From positions 3,453,539-3,517,538 of the forward strand of contig NC_009633.1 in assembly GCF_000016985.1 (NCBI RefSeq): a DNA stretch of 64,000 nucleotides, read 5' to 3'. Origin of the DNA: Alkaliphilus metalliredigens QYMF (lineage in GTDB: Bacteria > Bacillota > Clostridia > Peptostreptococcales > Natronincolaceae). Both the position numbers and the translations under genes were made by a program. Of the stretch, positions 9,253 to 18,189 are shown in pieces. The first letter of the stretch is position 1. Each line of letters starts with the position of its first letter. The notes under the pieces were generated by a model. The model made no database searches. It saw only the letters and a program-made list of their open reading frames with translations, and was not told the origin of the DNA.

Positions 9253-10611
9253 ATGATCAATTCACAGAACATAATGGAAACAATTAATATGATTGAAAAA
9301 GAAAAGCTTGATATTAGAACAATTACAATGGGGATATCACTTTTAGATTGTTGTAGTAGCGATGGTAAAAAGTCTAGAACTAAAATCTATGATAAAATCA
9401 CAAGACTTGCTGAAAATTTAGTCAATGTTGGAGATATGATTGAAACAGAATATGGCATTCCAATTATTAATAAAAGGATATCCATCACGCCAATTGCTCA
9501 TATTGCACAATCTTGTGGTGATCATGATTATGTGGAATTTGCTAAAACCTTGGATCAAGCAGCAAAAGCTGTTGGTATCAACTTCATTGGTGGTTTTTCA
9601 GCCCTTGTACAAAAAGGGTATACCAAGGGAGATAAAATACTAATTGACTCAATTCCCGAAGCATTGGCTACTACAGAAAGAGTTTGCTCATCTGTCAATA
9701 TTGGTTGTACAAAATCCGGCATTAATATGGATGCGGTTAGAGATATGGGAGAAATTATCAAGAGAACAGCTTATTTAACAAGGGATCAAGATAGCTTAGG
9801 ATGTGCAAAACTTGTGGTTTTTGCCAATGCCGTAGAAGATAACCCTTTCATGGCTGGTGCTTTTCACGGTGTCGGTGAAGGCGAATGTGTTATCAATGTT
9901 GGCGTAAGTGGTCCTGGGGTTATCAAATCATCCATTGAAAATTTAAAAGGAGAAAGCTTCGATGTGATAGCTGAAGCAATTAAAAAGACAGCTTTCAAAA
10001 TCACACGTATTGGTCAACTTGTAGCCAATGAAGCTTCCACTAGACTTGGCGTACCCTTTGGAATAGTAGATCTGTCCCTAGCTCCTACTCCTGCAGTTGG
10101 TGATAGTGTGGCACGAATTTTAGAGGAAATGGGTCTTGAAAGTTGTGGCTGCCATGGAACAACTGCTGCTCTAGCCCTCCTCAATGATGCCGTAAAAAAA
10201 GGTGGTGTCATGGCATCCTCACATGTGGGTGGTTTAAGCGGTGCTTTCATTCCAGTAAGTGAAGATGAGGGAATGATCAATGCAATAAAAGCAGGTTCAT
10301 TAAACCTAGAAAAATTAGAAGCCATGACATGCGTATGCTCTGTTGGTCTAGATATGATTGCAATTCCTGGAGATACCCCTGCATCGACTATCTCTGGAAT
10401 TATAGCTGATGAGGCTGCCATTGGTGTGGTCAATAATAAGACCACCGCCGTTAGAATCATCCCTGTACATGGTAAAGTCCTTGGGGACGAAGCTGTATTT
10501 GGAGGATTATTAGGAAGGGCTCCAATCATGGCTGTCAGCAAGTTTTCAAGCGCAGATTTTATTAATCGAGGAGGTAGAATTCCAGCGCCTATCCACAGTT
10601 TTAAAAATTAA
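9253..10611 (+). CDS. UPF0210 / DUF711 (PFL-like) family protein
   Basis: This 452-residue protein belongs to a widespread family of unknown function with a pyruvate formate-lyase-like fold. Recognisable segments are [10 protein letters not shown] near the start, [35 protein letters not shown], and [23 protein letters not shown]. The ATG at 9253 is preferred to the one at 9244, because AAGGAG (9238-9243) abuts the first and stands nine bases before the second. It shares a transcript with the ACT gene behind a glycine riboswitch, which suggests a part in glycine or one-carbon metabolism. No reaction can be assigned from sequence. Confidence 0.9.
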   Translation: MINSQNIMETINMIEKEKLDIRTITMGISLLDCCSSDGKKSRTKIYDKITRLAENLVNVGDMIETEYGIPIINKRISITPIAHIAQSCGDHDYVEFAKTLDQAAKAVGINFIGGFSALVQKGYTKGDKILIDSIPEALATTERVCSSVNIGCTKSGINMDAVRDMGEIIKRTAYLTRDQDSLGCAKLVVFANAVEDNPFMAGAFHGVGEGECVINVGVSGPGVIKSSIENLKGESFDVIAEAIKKTAFKITRIGQLVANEASTRLGVPFGIVDLSLAPTPAVGDSVARILEEMGLESCGCHGTTAALALLNDAVKKGGVMASSHVGGLSGAFIPVSEDEGMINAIKAGSLNLEKLEAMTCVCSVGLDMIAIPGDTPASTISGIIADEAAIGVVNNKTTAVRIIPVHGKVLGDEAVFGGLLGRAPIMAVSKFSSADFINRGGRIPAPIHSFKN

Positions 10612-10669
10612 TTCAGCTTAATTTCTACCATACAGTCAACTCACAATAAAAGCACCAAAATAAAAGAAC

Positions 10670-10705
10670 GAGAAACCTACATCAAACCAGGTTTCTCTTC
10701 TTTAT
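10670..10705 (+). terminator. Bidirectional terminator between UPF0210 gene and ilvB
   Basis: GAGAAACCT (10670-10678) pairs with AGGTTTCTC (10689-10697), followed by TTCTTTATTT. It separates the convergent genes and can serve both strands. Confidence 0.75.
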
Positions 10706-10749
10706 TTATGGATTAAGACATCTCAAATAAAGTAACTAAAGACAATCCT

Positions 10750-12414
10750 TTACTCCATAATCAAATCCTTGATATCAGCCCCCGGTGGAACCATGGGTAA
10801 TACCAGTTCATCTCGATCAATTTCACAGTTGATGACCACTGGTCCCTTGATTGCCATGGCTTTTTTCAAGACATCCTCTACCTCTTCATTTTTGGTAATA
10901 TTAAATCCTGTGGCCCCATAGGCCTCTGCAAGTTTAACAATATCTGTTTTTCGATCTAAAGTTGTATTAGAAAACCGTTTTCCATAAAACATTCCCTGCC
11001 ATTGCCTTACCATGCCTAGTACATGATTGTTAAGCACAATGACTCTAATGGGTAAATTATAGTGTACTGCAGTGGCTAGCTCATTGCAATTCATATAAAA
11101 GCAACCGTCTCCAGCTATATTAAATAATTGTCGCTCAGGCAATCCGATCTGCGCACCAATACAGGCTCCCAAGCCAAAGCCCATTGTTCCCAGTCCCCCA
11201 GAGGTAATAAAGGAGCGTGGTTGTGTAAACTTGTAAAATAGTGCTGTCCAAATTTGGTTTTGCCCAACCTCCGTAGTAATAACCGCATCCTCCGCTGCCA
11301 ATTCTTTCACTTTTTCAATGACAAATTGAGGTTTTAGGGTTGTGTTTTTTTCATAGGTCAGGGGATAATCCCTTTGCCAAGCCTTAATTTTCTCAGTCCA
11401 TTCTTTTCTCTCTTGTTTTTCTAGCCGAGGGTTTAAATCTTTTAATACCTCCGTAATGGTTCCAATAATTGAATAATGAGTTCGAATATTTTTATTGACC
11501 TCAGCAGGATCAATATCAATCTGTAATATTTTTGCCCCTGGAGCAAAGCCTTCCACCTTTCCAATGGCCCTATCACTGAATCGAGCCCCAACTGCAATAA
11601 TCAAATCGCATTCTGTGGCAGCCATGTTTGAGGCCTTGGTGCCATGCATTCCCAATAGACCTGTGAAAAGCTCATGGGTAGAGGGAAATCCCCCTAAGCC
11701 CATCATGGTAGAAGCCACCGGAGCTTGCACTTTATCAACAAAGTCTTTAAATGCTTCCGCAGCTCCAGAGCGGACAACGCCACCCCCCATATAGATGAGG
11801 GGTCTTTTAGCTGTCTTAATCATTTGAATTGCACTTAATAAATCTTCCTCTGGTATAGGTGCTGACACGGTCTCGATTGGTCGGGGAGCCTCATAGATAT
11901 ACTCAGCCACTTGCGCTGTGATATCCTTAGGCACATCCACCAATACCGGTCCTGGCCTTCCTTCCTGGGCAATATAAAAAGCCTTTCTAAGGGTAGACGC
12001 TAATTCATTGATATCCTTAACAATATAATTATGCTTTGTAATGGGCATGGTAATACCAACAATATCGACTTCCTGAAAGCTATCTCTCCCCAGTAAGGCC
12101 AAGGGTACATTGGCGGTGATGGCCACCATAGGAACGGAATCCATATAGGCTGTGGCAATGCCTGTTACCAAATTAGTAGCTCCAGGTCCTGATGTAGCAA
12201 GGCATACCCCCACTTTTCCAGTGGCTCTGGCATAACCATCAGCTGCATGGGCTGCTCCCTGTTCATGGGCCGTCAAATAATGATTGATCTGATCCTGATA
12301 TTTATATAGGGCATCGTAGATATTGAGTATTGCACCTCCTGGATAACCAAATACAGTGTCAACACCTTGCTCTATCAAACATTCTGCTATGATTTCACCA
12401 CCTGTTCGTTGCAT
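10750..12414 (-). CDS. ilvB: Acetolactate synthase, catalytic subunit
   Basis: This 554-residue thiamine diphosphate enzyme condenses two pyruvates to acetolactate, or pyruvate with 2-oxobutyrate to acetohydroxybutyrate, the first common step to valine, leucine and isoleucine. The catalytic Glu51 lies in HEQGAAHAADGYARATG. The cofactor motif GDGCFYMN...LATAVHYNLP lies near residue 440. The AxxxSGPGATNL segment and the C-terminal PMVPPGAD fit the biosynthetic class. It is the last gene of ilvN-ilvC-ilvD-ilvB, 18 bases after ilvD. A second catalytic subunit is encoded at 33118. Confidence 0.95.
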   Translation of the reverse strand: MQRTGGEIIAECLIEQGVDTVFGYPGGAILNIYDALYKYQDQINHYLTAHEQGAAHAADGYARATGKVGVCLATSGPGATNLVTGIATAYMDSVPMVAITANVPLALLGRDSFQEVDIVGITMPITKHNYIVKDINELASTLRKAFYIAQEGRPGPVLVDVPKDITAQVAEYIYEAPRPIETVSAPIPEEDLLSAIQMIKTAKRPLIYMGGGVVRSGAAEAFKDFVDKVQAPVASTMMGLGGFPSTHELFTGLLGMHGTKASNMAATECDLIIAVGARFSDRAIGKVEGFAPGAKILQIDIDPAEVNKNIRTHYSIIGTITEVLKDLNPRLEKQERKEWTEKIKAWQRDYPLTYEKNTTLKPQFVIEKVKELAAEDAVITTEVGQNQIWTALFYKFTQPRSFITSGGLGTMGFGLGACIGAQIGLPERQLFNIAGDGCFYMNCNELATAVHYNLPIRVIVLNNHVLGMVRQWQGMFYGKRFSNTTLDRKTDIVKLAEAYGATGFNITKNEEVEDVLKKAMAIKGPVVINCEIDRDELVLPMVPPGADIKDLIME

Positions 12415-12432
12415 ATTACCCGCCTCCTTATG

Positions 12433-14100
12433 TTATCTCAATATAGCCCCGGTACTGGCTGAAGTCACTAATCTTGCATATCTAGCTAAATAACCCTTTT
12501 TAATCTTCGGCTCTGGGGTCTGCCACCGTTGTTTTCGTTTTGTCAGCTCTTCTTCACTGACCAATAGTTCAATCTTTCCCTTTGTAATATCGAAGGAAAT
12601 GAAATCTCCCTCCTCTACCAAGCCAATAGGACCACCCTCTGCCGCTTCTGGTGACACATGACCAATGGAAGCCCCTCTGGTAGCACCACTAAATCGCCCA
12701 TCAGTAATCAGTGCAACACTTTTGTCTAATCCCATTCCTGCTAATGTTGATGTCGGTGCAAGCATTTCTCTCATCCCTGGTCCCCCTTTAGGACCTTCAT
12801 AACGGATCACTACTACATCACCAGGCTTAATTTCTCCTCCTAAAATTCCTGCAATTACCTCTTCTTCAGACTCAAATACCCTGGCAGGACCTTTATGGGT
12901 CAGCATTTCTTTTGCAACAGCCGAACGTTTTACCACACAACCATCCGGTGCTAAATTCCCCTTTAATACTGCAATACCTCCGGTTTCATTATATGGATTC
13001 TCAACAGTTCTGATGACTTCATCATTAAGGTTTTGTGCTTGTGAAATATTTTCTGCCACGGTTTTTCCTGTTACAGTTAATAAGTCCAGCTGGATTAAGT
13101 CTTTTTTAGCAAGCTCCTTTATGACTGCCTGAACCCCTCCTGCAAAGTATAGGTCTTCTATGTGATGCTGTCCCGCAGGAGCTAATTTACATAGGTTAGG
13201 TGTTCTTTCACTGATTAAATTGGCTGCTTCAAGATTTAACACCACCCCAGCCTCATGTGCAATAGCTGGTAGATGTAGCATACTGTTGGTGCTACACCCC
13301 AGTGCCATGTCCACAGTTAATGCATTTTCAAATGCTTTCTCCGTCATAATATCTTGAGGGCGAATATTTTTCTCTAAAAGTGCCATCACTTCCATCCCTG
13401 CTTTTTTAGCTAATCTGATCCGCTCAGCGTAGACTGCTGGTATGGTTCCATTTCCAGGTAGCCCCATTCCTAATGCCTCGGTTAAGCAATTCATACTATT
13501 GGCAGTATACATCCCTGCACAGGAGCCACAGCTGGGACAAGCCTTTTCCTCATATTCATAGAGCTCATCCTCTGTCATTTTCCCTGCTTTGACAGCTCCA
13601 ACAGCTTCAAAGACATTGGAAAGGCTAACGGACTTGCCCTGTACCTTTCCTGCCATCATTGGCCCTCCACTGATAACCACTGTTGGAATATTGACCCTAG
13701 CCGCAGCCATCAGCATTCCCGGTACCACCTTATCACAATTGGGAATCATGACTAAGGCATCAAATCCATGGGCAATTGCCACTGTTTCAATTGAGTCAGC
13801 AATTAATTCCCGAGAGGCCAAGGAATACTTCATCCCCACATGGCCCATGGCAATCCCATCACAGACACCAATCGTCGACACTTCAGCCGGGGTTCCTCCC
13901 CTTAATCTTACCCCAGCCTTAACAGCATCTGCAATCTTGTCTAAATATATATGTCCTGGTATAATTTCATTTTGTGAGTTAATCACACCAATGAGAGGTG
14001 CTCTTATTTCTTCATCTGTGTATCCCATTGCTTTAAATAAGGATCGATGGGGTGCACGTTCAATGCCTTCCCTTGCTCCATTGGTTTTCATATCCTTCAC
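12433..14100 (-). CDS. ilvD: Dihydroxy-acid dehydratase
   Basis: This 555-residue iron-sulfur enzyme removes water from dihydroxy acids to give the 2-oxo acids of valine and isoleucine. The cluster cysteines are seen in PNCDKVVPG and [19 protein letters not shown], and the C-terminal region [16 protein letters not shown] is canonical. Length is normal and no frame damage is seen. It stands between ilvC (26-base gap) and ilvB (18-base gap) in the T-box-controlled operon. Confidence 0.96.
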   Translation of the reverse strand: MKDMKTNGAREGIERAPHRSLFKAMGYTDEEIRAPLIGVINSQNEIIPGHIYLDKIADAVKAGVRLRGGTPAEVSTIGVCDGIAMGHVGMKYSLASRELIADSIETVAIAHGFDALVMIPNCDKVVPGMLMAAARVNIPTVVISGGPMMAGKVQGKSVSLSNVFEAVGAVKAGKMTEDELYEYEEKACPSCGSCAGMYTANSMNCLTEALGMGLPGNGTIPAVYAERIRLAKKAGMEVMALLEKNIRPQDIMTEKAFENALTVDMALGCSTNSMLHLPAIAHEAGVVLNLEAANLISERTPNLCKLAPAGQHHIEDLYFAGGVQAVIKELAKKDLIQLDLLTVTGKTVAENISQAQNLNDEVIRTVENPYNETGGIAVLKGNLAPDGCVVKRSAVAKEMLTHKGPARVFESEEEVIAGILGGEIKPGDVVVIRYEGPKGGPGMREMLAPTSTLAGMGLDKSVALITDGRFSGATRGASIGHVSPEAAEGGPIGLVEEGDFISFDITKGKIELLVSEEELTKRKQRWQTPEPKIKKGYLARYARLVTSASTGAILR

Positions 14101-14126
14101 TCCTTCGCTGCCTAAAATGATGTCAT

Positions 14127-15128
14127 CTATTTTTTGGATTGCTTACTCCAGCTCATCATATCTCTCAATTCTTTACCGACTACTTCAACTTGGTGACTTT
14201 GCTCCATTCTTCTTCTTGCAGTGAAGGCTGGTCGATTGGCCTTATTCTCTAAAATCCAGTTCCTTGCAAATGTGCCATCCTGAACTTCGTGAAGTACCTT
14301 CTTCATTTCCTTCTTTGTTTCATCAGTAATGATTCGCTTTCCAACAGAGTAGTCTCCATATTCTGCTGTGTCACTAATGGATTGTCGCATATTGCCCAAA
14401 CCACCCTCTACCACCATATCAATGATCAGCTTCATTTCATGAACGCACTCGAAGTATGCACTTTCAGGCTCATAGCCCGCTTCAACCAATACTTCAAATC
14501 CAACCTTCATCAGTTCAGTAACCCCACCACAGAGTACCGCTTGCTCACCAAACAAATCAGTTTCAGTTTCTTCTTTAAATGTTGTTTTCAATACGCCTGC
14601 CCTTGCGCCACCGATTCCTGCTGCATAGGCTAATGCCACATCCATGGTGTTTCCAGTTGCATCCTGGTAAACTGAAACTAAGCAAGGAACGCCTTTTCCT
14701 TCTTGGTATTGACTTCTAACCGTATGACCCGGTCCTTTAGGTGCTACCATAAAAACATTAACATCTTCAGATGGAACAATCTGTCCATAATGAATATTGA
14801 ATCCATGGGCGAACATTAAATATTTTCCAGCAGTCAAATTTGGCTTAATACTTTCTTCATAAACCTGTACCTGTTTTTCATCGTTCACTAGGATGACAAC
14901 TACATCTGCCTCCGCCGCTGCATCAGATGCCACAGCCACCTTCAAACCTTCTGCCTCTGCTCGTTCCCATGATTTACTACCTTCATACAATCCAACCACA
15001 ACATCAACACCAGAGTTTTTTAGATTTAAAGCATGGGCATGACCTTGACTTCCATATCCTATGATTGCTACTTTTTTCCCTTTCAATACCTCTAAATTAC
15101 AGTCCTTTTCATAATATAACTTTGCCAT
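14127..15128 (-). CDS. ilvC: Ketol-acid reductoisomerase
   Basis: This class I enzyme (333 residues) isomerises and reduces acetolactate and acetohydroxybutyrate. The N-terminal Rossmann motif [13 protein letters not shown] binds the nucleotide cofactor. The C-terminal knotted helical domain carries acidic metal ligands in [16 protein letters not shown]. The ATG at 15128 ([10 protein letters not shown]) is preferred because AGGAGG lies nine bases before it; the ATG two codons upstream is only three bases from that site. The cofactor loop after [10 protein letters not shown] suggests NADPH use, which is not certain. Confidence 0.95.
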   Translation of the reverse strand: MAKLYYEKDCNLEVLKGKKVAIIGYGSQGHAHALNLKNSGVDVVVGLYEGSKSWERAEAEGLKVAVASDAAAEADVVVILVNDEKQVQVYEESIKPNLTAGKYLMFAHGFNIHYGQIVPSEDVNVFMVAPKGPGHTVRSQYQEGKGVPCLVSVYQDATGNTMDVALAYAAGIGGARAGVLKTTFKEETETDLFGEQAVLCGGVTELMKVGFEVLVEAGYEPESAYFECVHEMKLIIDMVVEGGLGNMRQSISDTAEYGDYSVGKRIITDETKKEMKKVLHEVQDGTFARNWILENKANRPAFTARRRMEQSHQVEVVGKELRDMMSWSKQSKK

Positions 15129-15204
15129 TTTCATCTTCCTCCTATTGGTTAATTTATTATTATATTAAAATTCTAAACAATTTTAAATGTTAGAATATTA
15201 AAAT

Positions 15205-15684
15205 CTAATTCACATGACCTAGGGCCATCACCCCTGTACGAGCCATCTCTTTGATTCCATGCTTTGTCATTAAATCAATAAAAGTATCCACCTTCTGTTG
15301 ATCTCCTGTCATTTCTACTGTTAGATATTCTGTGGCGACACTAATGATTTTCCCTTTATAAGCCTCTAATTGTTCAAGAATTGATGTTCTGTCTTTCTCT
15401 TCAGCCTTTATTTTAATCAATACCATTTCTCTATAATCAGATTCCTCATGCTTTAGTTCCTCAATTTGTCTCACATCAACCAGCTTGCTGAGTTGCTTCG
15501 TAATTTGATCAAAAAACTGGTGATCCCCAGTAAATACAACGGTCATTCTAGAGAGCTCAGGATTTTCAGTTTCTCCAAAGGAAAAGCTATCAATGTGATA
15601 TCCTCTCTTACTAAATAACCCTGCCACTCTATTTAATACACCATCATGCTTTTCTACTAAAATTGATACCACATGCCGTTCCAT
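15205..15684 (-). CDS. ilvN: Acetolactate synthase, regulatory subunit (long form)
   Basis: The protein has 159 residues in the two-part layout of the long small subunit. An N-terminal ACT domain (HVVSILVEKHDGVLNRVAGLFSKRGYHIDS) senses valine or a related amino acid. A C-terminal domain (LIKIKAEEKDRTSILEQLEAYKGKI) helps activate the catalytic subunit. The ATG at 15684 is chosen because AAGGAG stands nine bases upstream; the in-frame GTG at 15693 lies inside that site. It is the first gene of the ilv operon, directly behind a T-box leader. Confidence 0.94.
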   Translation of the reverse strand: MERHVVSILVEKHDGVLNRVAGLFSKRGYHIDSFSFGETENPELSRMTVVFTGDHQFFDQITKQLSKLVDVRQIEELKHEESDYREMVLIKIKAEEKDRTSILEQLEAYKGKIISVATEYLTVEMTGDQQKVDTFIDLMTKHGIKEMARTGVMALGHVN

Positions 15685-15727
15685 ACCATTCACTCCTTCT
15701 TTTTTGTTATTTTCTTATTTATGGGTA

Positions 15728-16005
15728 AATAAAAAACCCCGCCTCTGCATAATACTGCCTTTGCAGGGACGAGGATTATCTCCACGCGTTACCACCCTAA
15801 TTGTCTCTATAAAAAAAGACCACTCTGTCAGGTTCTATCAAACCCTTTGTCTGTAACGGGACGTCCCGTTTACCCTTACTAGTACCCTTGGGCTACTTTC
15901 AAGGTAACTGCTCAGGAGTGATTTGTATTCTACCACAGTACTGGTTCACAGCGACCACCAGCTCTCTGAAACTGTTTTGGTAAAAAACCATTCTCCCTCA
16001 TAACA
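15728..16005 (-). ncRNA. T-box leader of the ilvNCDB operon, probable Ile specifier
   Basis: On the minus strand the T-box core AGGGTGGTAACGCG (15785-15798) is followed by a GC-rich terminator hairpin and TTTTTT ending near 15728. Stem I begins near 16005 with GGGAG, which can pair with CTCCT further on. Just inside that pairing the sequence reads CAA-ATC-A-CTCCTGAGC, so the specifier is probably AUC (isoleucine). The core and terminator are clear; the codon assignment is by alignment with the ilvA leader. Confidence 0.88.
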
Positions 16006-16159
16006 TTTTGTTTATCGTTTTTTATTTTGCTTTGATTTATTTTTTATATTGTATTCTATACTAACAGGAAATTTCTCTGCCGTCAATATGTTTTTTTAAT
16101 TATTTTTATTTTCTGTTAATTATATTTTTACTCATTACTATTTGTTATTATTTATTTAG

Positions 16160-16205
16160 AATTTTCAAATTATATGTTGACAAACAAATAAAATCCTGAT
16201 ATGAT
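16160..16205 (+). promoter_or_regulatory. ilvA promoter with possible CodY-like box
   Basis: TTGACA (16177-16182), a 17-base spacer and TATGAT (16200-16205) form a near-consensus vegetative promoter about 30 bases before the T-box leader. AATTTTCAAATTATA at 16160-16174 matches the CodY consensus at 11 of 15 positions and lies just upstream of the -35; this second part is weak. Confidence 0.7.
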
Positions 16206-16235
16206 TTTCAACAATTACATAATTCATATAAGCAA

Positions 16236-16516
16236 TGAAGGAGATCCGTATTTATAAAAACAGTCCCAGAGAGTCGGTGATTTGCTGAAAGCCGATACTG
16301 TTGATAAATAACCAATCACTCCTGAGCTGTATCTTTGAACATTCTAAAGAAGTAATCTTCTTTGGCTATTAAAAGATACCGACTAGTCTCGTTATAGACT
16401 TAGGTTTGTTGGAACTGAAATAGAGGTACTCAATTTACTTTGAGTACAATCAAGGTGGTACCGCGGGTAATGCTCGCCCTTGAAAGATTATTCTTTCAAG
16501 GGCGGGCTTTTTTGTA
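16236..16516 (+). ncRNA. T-box leader of ilvA, probable Ile specifier
   Basis: The leader opens with AATGAAGGAGATCC (stem I 5' arm). It contains the core AGGTGGTACCGCGG (16453-16466) and ends in a strong terminator: GCTCGCCCTTGAAAG (16472-16486) pairs with CTTTCAAGGGCGGGC (16493-16507), followed by TTTTTT. In stem I the sequence CCA-ATC-A-CTCCTGAGC gives AUC (isoleucine) as the likely specifier, in the same register as the ilvN leader. Confidence 0.92.
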
Positions 16517-16523
16517 TTTTTAA

Positions 16524-16565
16524 GCACTTGTAATTTTCAACAAAGAGGAGTTGAAAATTGAGTGC
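16524..16565 (+). promoter_or_regulatory. Hairpin between T-box terminator and ilvA
   Basis: A perfect 10-bp stem AATTTTCAAC / GTTGAAAATT (16532-16541, 16550-16559) displays AAAGAGGA in its loop. An outer 5-bp stem GCACT / AGTGC extends it. The loop resembles a ribosome-binding site, but the gene's own site (GAGGAGG, 16624-16630) and ATG are about 70 bases further on. There is no U tract, so it is not a second terminator. Its role is unknown. Confidence 0.55.
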
Positions 16566-16637
16566 GCCATGAGTCGGTGCGATAGCACCAGACGAATTTT
16601 AACCTATCTTAACCATATAAAACGAGGAGGAAATAAC

Positions 16638-17882
16638 ATGTCATATCTTAATCAAAATCCATTACCCCAGCTCCAACCACTCACAGCCTCTCTTGATTTT
16701 CAGGAGGCAAAAAAACGCCTGTCAGGTGTTTTGAAGGAAACCAAATTAATATACAGTCCTGTTTTCAGTCAGGAGTTTTGTAATGAGGTGTATATTAAGC
16801 CTGAAAATTTACAAATCACTGGTTCTTTTAAAATTCGTGGCGCCTACAATAAGATTGCCAAGCTCACATTAAAGCAAAAGCAAGATGGATTAATCGCTTC
16901 ATCTGCAGGAAATCATGCACAGGGAGTTGCCTATGCAGCAAAAGAGCTTGGTGTTGAAGCAACAATCGTAATGCCCAACACAGCCCCCCTTGTGAAAGTT
17001 GAGGCGACAAAAAGTTATGGTGCCAACGTCGTCCTCTGGGGAGATTGTTATGATGAAGCCTACGCAAAGGCCTGTCAGTTACAAAAGAAATACGGCTATA
17101 CATTTATTCATCCCTTTGATGATCTTGATGTCATAGAGGGCCAAGGAACCTTAGCCCTAGAAATACTTGAAGAGCTACCGGATGCAGATTGTCTATTAGT
17201 TCCTATTGGTGGTGGCGGTTTGATAAGTGGTATCGCCGCTGCTGCAAAAGCAATCAATCCTAACATCAAAATCATTGGTGTGGAGCCCGAGGGTGCTAAG
17301 GCAATGAAGGTTTCTGTAGACTGCAATAAACTGACCCACCTAGATTCGGTTCATACCATTGCCGATGGTGTGGCAGTTCAAAAACCTGGTGATTTAACCT
17401 TTCCAATCATTCAAGATCTTGTAGACGAGATCATCACCGTTTCAGATTTAGATATTATGGAGGCCTTTATACTTCTTTTAGAAAAACATAAATTGGTGGG
17501 AGAAAATTCTGGCGTCTTGTCTCTGGCAGGGCTTAAAAAAATCCAGGAGACCTATAAAAAAGTCGTCTGTATCGTCAGTGGTGGCAATATAGATGTACTC
17601 ACAATATCCTCTCAGGTTAATCGTGGACTTGTATCACGAGGACGTACTTTCTGCTTTACCGTAGCACTTCCTGATAAACCAGGAGAGCTTTTAAAGGTTT
17701 CAGAAATCCTAACTCGGCTTAATGGAAATGTCATCAAGTTAGATCACAATCAGTTTAAAAATCTTGATCGTTTCATGGAGGTGGAACTTGAGGTCACTGT
17801 TGAAACCAACGGTCATCAACATATCAATCAAATTACCACCGAACTAAATAAAGCGGGATACAACATTTTAAAAGTCTATTAG
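16638..17882 (+). CDS. ilvA: Threonine dehydratase (threonine ammonia-lyase) with C-terminal ACT-like domain
   Basis: This 414-residue enzyme deaminates threonine to 2-oxobutyrate, the entry step to isoleucine. The PLP lysine is Lys65 in GSFKIRGAY, and the phosphate-binding glycine loop is PIGGGGLISG. The last 80 residues (FCFTVALPDKPGELLKVSEIL onward) form an ACT-like domain, as in the mid-length bacterial form. The ATG at 16638 follows GAGGAGGAAATAAC; an in-frame TTG at 16551 lies in the leader hairpin and is not a start. The isoleucine-type T-box supports a biosynthetic rather than catabolic role. The gene diverges from the ilvNCDB operon. Confidence 0.93.
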   Translation: MSYLNQNPLPQLQPLTASLDFQEAKKRLSGVLKETKLIYSPVFSQEFCNEVYIKPENLQITGSFKIRGAYNKIAKLTLKQKQDGLIASSAGNHAQGVAYAAKELGVEATIVMPNTAPLVKVEATKSYGANVVLWGDCYDEAYAKACQLQKKYGYTFIHPFDDLDVIEGQGTLALEILEELPDADCLLVPIGGGGLISGIAAAAKAINPNIKIIGVEPEGAKAMKVSVDCNKLTHLDSVHTIADGVAVQKPGDLTFPIIQDLVDEIITVSDLDIMEAFILLLEKHKLVGENSGVLSLAGLKKIQETYKKVVCIVSGGNIDVLTISSQVNRGLVSRGRTFCFTVALPDKPGELLKVSEILTRLNGNVIKLDHNQFKNLDRFMEVELEVTVETNGHQHINQITTELNKAGYNILKVY

Positions 17883-17890
17883 AGCAATTT

Positions 17891-17935
17891 ATAAGAGAAG
17901 CCGTACTGTGATCACAGTACGGCTTCTCTTATATT
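17891..17935 (+). terminator. ilvA terminator, 42-bp perfect palindrome
   Basis: The palindrome at 17891-17932 is centred on GTGATCAC and includes GAAGCCGTACTGTG on its left arm. It begins eight bases after the ilvA stop and is followed by ATTTAAG. The remaining 17936-18189 holds no gene that I can support. Confidence 0.8.
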
Positions 17936-18189
17936 TAAGTGCGCTGTAAAACGATACCATAACATAACATAGACAAATTATATGTAACCATTCATTCCCC
18001 TACTGCATAAATTACTATTGAGAAAAAGGAGATTCAAGACGCAGTAAGGAGCACCATTTAATAAATCAAGAAATTCTTCATGACTCCAAATTCTCAACGA
18101 ATCCTATGGCTCAGTGAAAAAAAATCATATCATTAGTCATCTTTAGTCATAGCGTAGTTACAATCAATATTCACTTAAGGAGGTAGCGT

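Noticed and set aside
16551-16637. Longer N-terminus for ilvA from TTG at 16551
   Set aside because: The codon lies inside a hairpin and has no correctly spaced ribosome site, whereas GAGGAGG precedes the ATG at 16638.
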